Source: a bacterium (GTDB lineage: Bacteria > UBA8248). From it: a stretch of DNA of 6,543 bases. The stretch's first letter is position 1. Every line of letters starts with the position of its first letter. Positions 1-4,905 of this stretch are shown here, in pieces. Made by a program: the position numbers and the translations under genes. The DNA is taken from NCBI GenBank assembly GCA_027622355.1, contig JAQBZT010000175.1, positions 1-6,543 of the forward strand, written 5' to 3'. The notes below the pieces were generated by a model. It had not been told where the DNA came from, did no database searches, and was given only the letters and a program-made list of their open reading frames with translations.

Positions 1-338
1 CCATCGAGCGCTTTGATCGGGAGGGGGTGGCGCCTTTGGTGGAAGATGCGGGGGTGGAGGAGGATTGCCGCCTGGCGGTTCTCGCGGACAGCTTTCCGCT
101 CTCCCCGGAGGAGGAGCGCCAGGGCGCGGCCCCGTTGCCGTTCGTCGTGGCGGATCGGATCGAAGGCGTTTTTCAGGCGCCGCCCGCGCGCGGCGGCCTG
201 GCGGGTCTGTGGCGCGCACTTCGGGGCGGGAAGGGGCCGCCCGAAGACGCGGGATTCAGCGAAAGGCTTGCGGATGGGGCCCAGCCGATCCGCGCGGAGG
301 ACCTTTTTTCGGACATACTGCGTGTGTCCGCTCGATAG
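1..338 (+). CDS. apgM: Probable archaeal-type 2,3-bisphosphoglycerate-independent phosphoglycerate mutase, C-terminal fragment
   Basis: This is the last 111 codons of a gene entering from the left edge; the reading frame begins at base 3 and stops with TAG at 336-338. The family interconverts 3- and 2-phosphoglycerate in the cytoplasm and belongs to the alkaline phosphatase superfamily. The assignment rests on the C-terminal layout: a strand of type CRLAVLADSFPL followed by PLPFVVAD, resembling the family's 'RilvLpDHpTP...pvPFli', then GFSERLADG and a final LFSDIL, resembling 'GFnEkaA...G..LmdlFL'. Gene order supports it, since apgM often lies beside hom or lysC. Two things are odd: the DHPTP-like metal-binding motif reads DSFPL, without the histidine, and about 25 residues rich in Gly, Ala and Arg separate the PFVV strand from GFSE. 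A divergent or inactive superfamily member is possible. The frame is chosen because the overlapping +1 frames are dominated by Arg and Trp, as expected of shadows. Confidence 0.68.
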   Translation, partial: IERFDREGVAPLVEDAGVEEDCRLAVLADSFPLSPEEERQGAAPLPFVVADRIEGVFQAPPARGGLAGLWRALRGGKGPPEDAGFSERLADGAQPIRAEDLFSDILRVSAR

Positions 339-342
339 GGAA

Positions 343-347
343 GAGAG
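343..347 (+). promoter_or_regulatory. Ribosome binding site of lysC (weak)
   Basis: The purine run GAGAG lies 6 nt before the ATG at 354, within a longer purine stretch (337-348) that starts at the apgM stop codon. It is the only Shine-Dalgarno-like sequence in the 15-nt gap. The gap is far too short for a lysine riboswitch leader, so any lysine control of this gene would have to act on the protein or on a promoter outside the window. Confidence 0.45.
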
Positions 348-353
348 ACTTTC

Positions 354-1562
354 ATGAGTTTGATCGTTCAGAAGTACGGCGGAACCTCGGTGGCGGACCT
401 GGGGCGGATCAAGGCGGTGGCCGAGCGGATCGTGCGCACCCGCAACGCGGGAAACCACCTGGTGGTGGTGGTCAGCGCCATGGCGGGCCACACGGACAAC
501 CTGATCCGGATGGCGCACGAGCTTTCCCCGAGGCCGGCGGGCCGGGAGCTGGATCTGCTCCTCACCTCGGGGGAGCGCGTCACCAGCGCCCTGCTGGCGA
601 TATGCCTCGAATCCATGGGTGTTGCCGCGATATCGCTCACCGGCGGCCAAGCGGGTATCATGACCGAGGGGGAGCACACCCGCGCCCGGGTTCGGACGAT
701 TCAGCCCAAGCGGATCCTTCGGGAGATTGAGCAGGGCCGCGTGGCCGTGGCGGCGGGCTTTCAGGGCGTCGATCAGTTCGATGAGGAGCAGACCCTCGGC
801 CGGGGAGGCTCCGACCTGACGGCCGTCGCCCTGGCGGCGGCGCTGAAGGCCGATTTGTGCGAGATATATACCGACGTGAGCGGGGTATTCACCGCCGATC
901 CGCGGATTGTGCCCGAGGCGAAGTGCCTCAAGCGCATTTCCTATGATGAAATGATGGAGTTGGCCTCGCTGGGTGCCAAGGTGCTCCAGCCCCGCTCGGT
1001 GGATTTAGCGGCGAAACACCGGATGTCGCTGGTTGTCCGATCTTCATTCGACGAAGGAGAAGGAACCTTGATTACGCCGGAGCCTCCTGGATTTGAAGCG
1101 CCTGCCGTGAGCGGCATCAGCAGCGACACGAAGCAATCGAAGCTGACGGCCATCGGGGTCGAGGACCGGCCCGGCATCGCGGCGACCCTCTTCGGCAAGC
1201 TCTCCGAAAAGTCGATCATCGTGGACATGATCGTCCAGAACGTGGGCGAGAGCGGCCTGACGGACATCTCGATCACCGTGAACCGCGATGTGGCCGCGGA
1301 GGCGGAGGCGATTCTTCAGGAGATGGTGGAGGGATCCGCCGCCTCGCGCGTCTCGCGCGACGATGCCATCGCCAAGGTCTCGGTCGTGGGGATCGGGATG
1401 AAGAGCCAGGCGGGCGTCGCCTCGCGCACGTTTTCTTCCCTGGCGCGGAACCGGATCAACATCATGATGATTTCGACCTCGGAGATTTCGATCTCCGTCA
1501 TCGTCCGGGAAGCCCAAGCCGAGGACGCCGTCCGCGCCCTGCACCGGGAATTTATCGGATAA
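354..1562 (+). CDS. lysC: Aspartate kinase (monofunctional, ACT-regulated)
   Basis: This enzyme phosphorylates L-aspartate with ATP to beta-aspartyl phosphate, the first step of the pathway to lysine (via diaminopimelate), threonine, methionine and isoleucine. The 402 residues match the usual length of monofunctional class enzymes. The amino acid kinase domain spans about residues 2-240: KYGGTSV at 7-13, TSGERV at 71-76, TLGRGGSD at 147-154 and YTDVSGVFTADPR at 172-184, followed by GAKVLQPRSV at 207-216. Two ACT domains follow. The first starts near 264 (LTAIGVEDRPGIA) and contains QNV at 295-297. The second starts near 341 (KVSVVGIGMKSQAGVA) and contains ISTSEISISV at 373-382. These domains normally bind lysine and/or threonine for feedback inhibition; which effector acts here cannot be read from the sequence. 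The gene starts 15 nt after apgM and ends 3 nt before glyQ, so co-transcription with both is likely. Some homologs make a separate regulatory subunit from an internal start, but I see no convincing internal start with a Shine-Dalgarno sequence here. Confidence 0.97.
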   Translation: MSLIVQKYGGTSVADLGRIKAVAERIVRTRNAGNHLVVVVSAMAGHTDNLIRMAHELSPRPAGRELDLLLTSGERVTSALLAICLESMGVAAISLTGGQAGIMTEGEHTRARVRTIQPKRILREIEQGRVAVAAGFQGVDQFDEEQTLGRGGSDLTAVALAAALKADLCEIYTDVSGVFTADPRIVPEAKCLKRISYDEMMELASLGAKVLQPRSVDLAAKHRMSLVVRSSFDEGEGTLITPEPPGFEAPAVSGISSDTKQSKLTAIGVEDRPGIAATLFGKLSEKSIIVDMIVQNVGESGLTDISITVNRDVAAEAEAILQEMVEGSAASRVSRDDAIAKVSVVGIGMKSQAGVASRTFSSLARNRINIMMISTSEISISVIVREAQAEDAVRALHREFIG

Positions 1563-1565
1563 AAA

Positions 1566-2576
1566 ATGGCTGACGATGTATCACCGCTGACGTTTCAGGA
1601 GACCATTCTCCGGCTGGAAAAATTCTGGTCGGAGAAAGGCTGCCTGATCCAGCAGCCCTACGACATCGAGGTGGGGGCGGGGACGATGAACCCCGCCACG
1701 TTCCTGCGCGCCCTCGGGCCCGAGCCCTGGAAGGTGGCCTACGTCGAGCCGAGCCGAAGACCGACCGATGGGCGCTACGGGGAAAACCCGAATCGGCTCC
1801 AGCACTACTACCAGTATCAGGTCATCCTCAAGCCCTCGCCCGAGAACGTGCAGGAGCAGTACCTCGAGAGCCTCGAGGCGCTGGGGGTCAAGCCTCTCGA
1901 TCACGACATCCGCTTCGTCGAGGACGACTGGGAATCCCCCAATCTCGGGGCCTGGGGCCTCGGCTGGGAGGTCTGGCTCGACGGGATGGAGATCACCCAG
2001 TTCACCTATTTTCAGCAGGTGGGCGGGCTCGACCTTGATCTCATCTCGGCCGAGCTCACCTACGGCCTCGAGCGGATTGCGATGTACCTCCAGGGGGTGG
2101 AGAACGTCTACGACCTTGTGTGGGTGCGCGACCCCGGGGGGGGGAACGAAATCCGCTACGGGGATGTCCACCACCAGACCGAGGTGGAGTTCAGCCACTA
2201 TAATTTCGAGGAGGCCGACACCGGGATGCAGTTCAAGGCCTTCGACATGTACGAGAAAGAGGGCCTCAGCCTCATCAAGAAAGGCCTGACGTTTCCCGCC
2301 TACGATCAGGCGCTCAAATGCTCCCATGCCTTCAACATCCTCGACGCGCGGGGGGCGATCGGCGTGAGCGAGCGCGCCCGCTACATCGGGCGCATCCGCC
2401 AGATGGCCCGCGCCTGCGCCGAGTCGTACCTCAAATCCCGCCACGAAAAGGAATTCCCCCTGATCCGGAACCCCGAAGACAAGAAATACTGGGTGGAGAA
2501 CTATCGGGCGAAATTCGCGGCCGAGGTAGAGGGCGGCAAGAAGCAGAAGAAGAAACAGGGGGCGAAACGTGGGTAA
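1566..2576 (+). CDS. glyQ: Glycyl-tRNA synthetase alpha subunit
   Basis: The alpha subunit carries the class II catalytic core of the alpha2beta2 glycyl-tRNA synthetase: it activates glycine with ATP, and together with GlyS charges tRNA-Gly in the cytoplasm. The match is near-complete along residues 8-300: TFQETILRLEKFW at 9-21, PYDIEVGAGTMNPATF at 31-46, the motif 2 region AYVEPSRRPTDGRYGENP at 58-75, LGAWGLGWEVWLDGMEITQF at 127-146, the motif 3 region TYGLERIAMYLQ at 165-176, and SHAFNILDARGAI at 253-265. The 336 residues exceed the roughly 290-320 usual for the family; the excess is a C-terminal extension ending in a lysine-rich tail (323-336). The tail's coding bases also hold the Shine-Dalgarno sequence of glyS. 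The ATG follows the lysC stop by 3 nt with only a weak CGGA (1556-1559) ahead of it, so translation probably depends on coupling to lysC. A run of nine G (2136-2144) encodes Gly191-193. Confidence 0.98.
   Translation: MADDVSPLTFQETILRLEKFWSEKGCLIQQPYDIEVGAGTMNPATFLRALGPEPWKVAYVEPSRRPTDGRYGENPNRLQHYYQYQVILKPSPENVQEQYLESLEALGVKPLDHDIRFVEDDWESPNLGAWGLGWEVWLDGMEITQFTYFQQVGGLDLDLISAELTYGLERIAMYLQGVENVYDLVWVRDPGGGNEIRYGDVHHQTEVEFSHYNFEEADTGMQFKAFDMYEKEGLSLIKKGLTFPAYDQALKCSHAFNILDARGAIGVSERARYIGRIRQMARACAESYLKSRHEKEFPLIRNPEDKKYWVENYRAKFAAEVEGGKKQKKKQGAKRG
2557..2562 (+). promoter_or_regulatory. Ribosome binding site deciding the GTG start of glyS
   Basis: AGGGGG lies 6 nt before the GTG at 2569 and inside the glyQ coding sequence. 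It supports GTG as the start, since the protein read from there begins directly with the conserved LLFEIGVEEIP segment of GlyS and no ATG lies close by in frame. The 8-nt overlap with glyQ favours coupled, near-equal synthesis of the two subunits. Confidence 0.6.
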
Positions 2577-4821
2577 GGAGCTCCTCTTCGAGATCGGCGT
2601 CGAGGAGATCCCCTCCGCCTACATGCCGGGGATGCTCCGATCCCTCAAAGAACTCGCCGAGAAAGCTTTCCGCGAGGCCCGGCTCGATTTCAAGGGTCTC
2701 ACCGTCTGCGGGACGCCGCGCAGGCTCGTACTCCATGTCGCGGATCTTGCCGAGAAACAATCCCCCCTCAAGGAAGAGCTCCTCGGTCCACCCGTCTCCG
2801 CCGCGTTCGATGCCGAGGGAAACCCCACGAAGGCCGCCCTCGGCTTCGCCAAAACCCACGGCGTGGATGTCTCTGTCCTCAGCCGGAAGAACACGCCCAA
2901 GGGCGAGCGGCTCATGTATTTGCGGGAAGATGCGGGGATGTCCACCGACTTTATTTTAAGTTCTGCTGCTGAATGTCCCCTTATTTGGGGTGTCCTTTGG
3001 CAGCTTCCTGCACCTAAATCTATGCGGTGGGGAGAGGGACATCTAAAGTTTGTCCGACCAATTCACTGGGTTCTTGCTCTTTATGGAAGAAAACTCATTA
3101 ATTACACGGGACCTGACCACGAGGAAGGCCCGCCTGTTCTGAGCTATCTTCCCCATTTTGGGAACACCACCCGCGGCCACCGGTTTATGGCGCAAAATAA
3201 AGAATTAAAAATCAGCAATTTCGCCGATTATCTCCAGAAACTGCGTGAGGCGCATGTCGAGCCGATTGTGGATGACGGCGAGGGAAATGGGCGCATCCCG
3301 ATGGTCCGAAAAGCGGTGGAGGAGGCCGCCGAGAAGGCGGGCGGCGAGCTCGCGGCGGACCCGGAAGGCGTTACACGTCTGGTGGAGAAAGTCGCGCATC
3401 TTGTTGAATGGCCTTTTCCGGTGGCCTGCGCGTTCGAGGAAAAGTTCCTCGATCTGCCCGAGGAGGTGATCATCACCACGCTGGAGACCCATCAGCGCTT
3501 CTTCGCCATCCGGAAGAAGGGGGGCGGGCCGCTTCTCCCCGATTTCGTGGGGGTCAGCAACACGAAGGCCCGCGATATGGCGGTCGTCGGGCGGGGCTAT
3601 GAGCGCGTGGTGCGCGCCCGGCTGGAGGATGCGGATTTTTACTGGAAAAGGGACCTCGAAACCCCCATCGAGGAGATGGCCGAGAAGCTCAAGGAGGTGG
3701 TCTACCACCCCAAGCTCGGGACGAGCTGGGAGAAGATGGAGCGCTTCGCCGCGCTGGCCGGCTGGCTCGCGGATCATCTCTTTCCGGGAGATGCGGCGCT
3801 CAGGGGACAGGTCGTGGACGCCGCCCGCCTCTGCAAGGCGGACCTCACGAGCGGGATGGTCTATGAGTTCCCCGAACTGCAGGGGGTGATGGGGGAGCGC
3901 TACGCCGCCCGCCAGGGGGTGGACCCAGCCGTATCGAAGGCGATACGTGAGCACTATCTCCCCCGCGGGGAGGGAGATGCGCTGCCTGAGGGAGACGCGG
4001 GCGCCCTCGTCGGTCTCGCCGATCGGATGGACACTCTGGCGGGGATGCTGGGGCTCGGCTACGTGCCCACCGGTTCGGAGGACCCCTTCGCGCTCAGGCG
4101 CGCGGCGAACGCCATCATCCAGATTCTCTTCGCGAAGGGCTACCGCCTCTCGCTGGCCGATTTCGCCGGGCGCGCCTTGGCGGGCCTTGAGGGCAAGGTG
4201 GCCGGGACCGCAGAAACCGGACAGCGCGTGTCCGATTTTCTGCGGAACCGCGTCGGGGCGGCCCTCGCCCGGGAGGCGGCTGCGGGGGATCTGGTGGAGG
4301 CGACCCTCTCGGCGGGGGGCGGGCACGGCTGGCACGATCCGGTGGACGCCCGGGCCCGCCTGCGGGTACTGCACAAGCTCTCCCGGAGCGCGGATACCTT
4401 CGAGCCGCTGACGACGACCTTCAAGCGGGTGAGCAACATCGTCCGCCAGGCTCGTGAGGAGGGTCTATTTCGGACTGATGATGATTCACTCGGCATGGAT
4501 GTTTCAGAGGCCCTGCTTCAGGAAAAAGCCGAGAAGCGCCTTGCTTCCGAGATAAGGGACAGGGAAGATCGGGTGCGGGAAGCCCTCGCGTCCATCGGAG
4601 CGTCCCGGCGCGACGACCCGGACGAACTCGAATCCGTTTACTTGTCCACTTCGGCAAGTGTTACCGAAATCCGCCCGGCGGTTGACGAATTTTTCGACGA
4701 AGTTCTGGTCATGGCTGAGGATGTGGCACTGCGCAAAAACAGGCTGGTCTTGCTTGCGAAGGTGGCCAGCCTGTTCGCGCCGCTGGCGGACTTTTCCAAG
4801 GTGCAGGGCAGGTCGCAGTAA
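2569..4821 (+). CDS. glyS: Glycyl-tRNA synthetase beta subunit
   Basis: The beta subunit binds and positions tRNA-Gly for the GlyQ catalytic subunit. It starts with GTG, overlaps glyQ by 8 nt and ends with TAA at 4819-4821. Family landmarks in order: LLFEIGVEEIPSAYMPGML at 5-23, GTPRRLVL at 48-55, PKSMRWGEG at 149-157, FVRPIHW at 161-167, GNTTRGHRF at 198-206, VEWPFPVACAFEEKFLDLP at 279-297, TLETHQRFF at 304-312, CKADLTSGMVYEFPELQGVM at 422-441, YAARQGVDPAV at 445-455, LADRMDTLAGM at 483-493, and DPFALRRAANAIIQIL at 505-520. The C-terminal anticodon-binding (DALR-like) domain includes FKRVSNIV at 618-625 and closes with RKNRLVLLAKVASLF plus LADFSKV around 722-745. At 750 residues it is somewhat longer than the usual 690-700; part of the excess is an insertion near 181-195, before GNTTRGHRF. 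Residues 125-224 are encoded by DNA much poorer in GC than the rest (see separate entry), yet the frame and family motifs stay intact. Confidence 0.97.
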   Translation: MGKELLFEIGVEEIPSAYMPGMLRSLKELAEKAFREARLDFKGLTVCGTPRRLVLHVADLAEKQSPLKEELLGPPVSAAFDAEGNPTKAALGFAKTHGVDVSVLSRKNTPKGERLMYLREDAGMSTDFILSSAAECPLIWGVLWQLPAPKSMRWGEGHLKFVRPIHWVLALYGRKLINYTGPDHEEGPPVLSYLPHFGNTTRGHRFMAQNKELKISNFADYLQKLREAHVEPIVDDGEGNGRIPMVRKAVEEAAEKAGGELAADPEGVTRLVEKVAHLVEWPFPVACAFEEKFLDLPEEVIITTLETHQRFFAIRKKGGGPLLPDFVGVSNTKARDMAVVGRGYERVVRARLEDADFYWKRDLETPIEEMAEKLKEVVYHPKLGTSWEKMERFAALAGWLADHLFPGDAALRGQVVDAARLCKADLTSGMVYEFPELQGVMGERYAARQGVDPAVSKAIREHYLPRGEGDALPEGDAGALVGLADRMDTLAGMLGLGYVPTGSEDPFALRRAANAIIQILFAKGYRLSLADFAGRALAGLEGKVAGTAETGQRVSDFLRNRVGAALAREAAAGDLVEATLSAGGGHGWHDPVDARARLRVLHKLSRSADTFEPLTTTFKRVSNIVRQAREEGLFRTDDDSLGMDVSEALLQEKAEKRLASEIRDREDRVREALASIGASRRDDPDELESVYLSTSASVTEIRPAVDEFFDEVLVMAEDVALRKNRLVLLAKVASLFAPLADFSKVQGRSQ
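2941..3240 (+). other. AT-rich compositional island inside glyS
   Basis: By hand count this 300-base stretch is 47% G+C (141/300). The 120 bases before it are about 63% and the 120 bases after it about 69%. For codons 128-180 only 16 of 53 third positions are G or C, and five of those are forced by Trp or Met; the neighbouring codons end almost always in G or C. Codons such as TTA, AGT, AGA and CTA cluster here. The dip has two arms (about 2945-3120 and 3181-3240) around a GC-richer centre at 3121-3180. The encoded protein still carries the conserved PKSMRWG, FVRPIHW and GNTTRGHRF motifs, so this is not an inserted element. Recombinational replacement of part of glyS by a homologous segment from a lower-GC donor would explain it. 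Assembly of two strains, or local constraint, are the alternatives. Confidence 0.6.
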
Positions 4822-4830
4822 GTATTCAGC

Positions 4831-4856
4831 GCCGGGATGGGGCCCGGCAAAATTTT
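4831..4856 (+). terminator. Possible weak intrinsic terminator between glyS and ppdK
   Basis: GCCGGG (4831-4836) pairs perfectly with CCCGGC (4843-4848) around a 6-nt loop, giving a 6-bp all-GC stem that begins 10 nt after the glyS stop. It is followed by AAAA and then only four T, so the U tract is short and offset from the stem. This could attenuate read-through into ppdK rather than stop it fully. Its 3' arm shares bases with the palindrome at 4846-4859, so the two RNA structures exclude each other. Confidence 0.35.
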
Positions 4857-4859
4857 GCC
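4846..4859. repeat. Perfect 14-bp palindrome upstream of ppdK
   Basis: GGCAAAATTTTGCC is exactly self-complementary over 14 bases with no spacer. A spacer-free palindrome makes a poor RNA hairpin but a good binding site for a dimeric DNA-binding protein. It lies 46 nt before the ppdK start and overlaps the extended -10-like element, which is where a repressor operator would be expected. The palindrome itself is directly visible; the operator role is inference and no cognate regulator is in the window. Confidence 0.45.
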
Positions 4860-4864
4860 ATAAT
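4856..4864 (+). promoter_or_regulatory. Candidate extended -10 promoter for ppdK
   Basis: TGCCATAAT fits the extended -10 form TGn followed by a hexamer (CATAAT, 5 of 6 to TATAAT). No good -35 hexamer sits 16-18 nt upstream, which extended -10 promoters can tolerate. Transcription would start near 4871 and give a leader of about 35 nt before the ppdK ATG. The local sequence is AT-rich in an otherwise GC-rich region, which modestly supports the call. It could be a chance match. Confidence 0.3.
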
Positions 4865-4892
4865 CTGAGAGTTGTGAAAGCGGAAAGACAAA

Positions 4893-4897
4893 GAGGG
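4893..4897 (+). promoter_or_regulatory. Ribosome binding site deciding the ppdK start
   Basis: GAGGG lies 8 nt before the ATG at 4906. It favours this ATG over the in-frame ATG at 4918 (Met5), which would put the Shine-Dalgarno sequence 20 nt away. An out-of-frame ATG at 4902 reaches a stop after two codons. Confidence 0.6.
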
Positions 4898-4905
4898 CGG
4901 AATGC

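Noticed and set aside
311..329. Hairpin GGACATAC-TGC-GTGTGTCC at the end of apgM, considered as a terminator
   Set aside because: The stem of 8 pairs with one G-U is real, but no T run follows it on either strand in the transcribed direction. The six T at 304-309 lie before it, and lysC starts 24 nt later in an apparent operon.
339..353. Lysine riboswitch ahead of lysC
   Set aside because: Only 15 nt separate the apgM stop from the lysC start, and the upstream bases are coding sequence. There is no room for the roughly 170-nt aptamer.
13..357. Alternative + strand open frame overlapping the apgM end and the lysC start
   Set aside because: The product is dominated by Arg, Trp and Ser, and the frame-3 reading gives a recognisable ApgM C-terminus with a stop just before lysC.
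1581..2444. 287-codon open frame on the minus strand inside glyQ
   Set aside because: Same pattern: a shadow of the near-perfectly conserved GlyQ frame, with Leu/Val/Glu/Gly-rich low-complexity content and no family resemblance.
3205..4374. 389-codon open frame on the minus strand inside glyS
   Set aside because: It is antisense to strongly conserved GlyS, has a His/Arg/Pro/Gly-rich composition typical of reverse frames in GC-rich DNA, and has no recognisable family motif.
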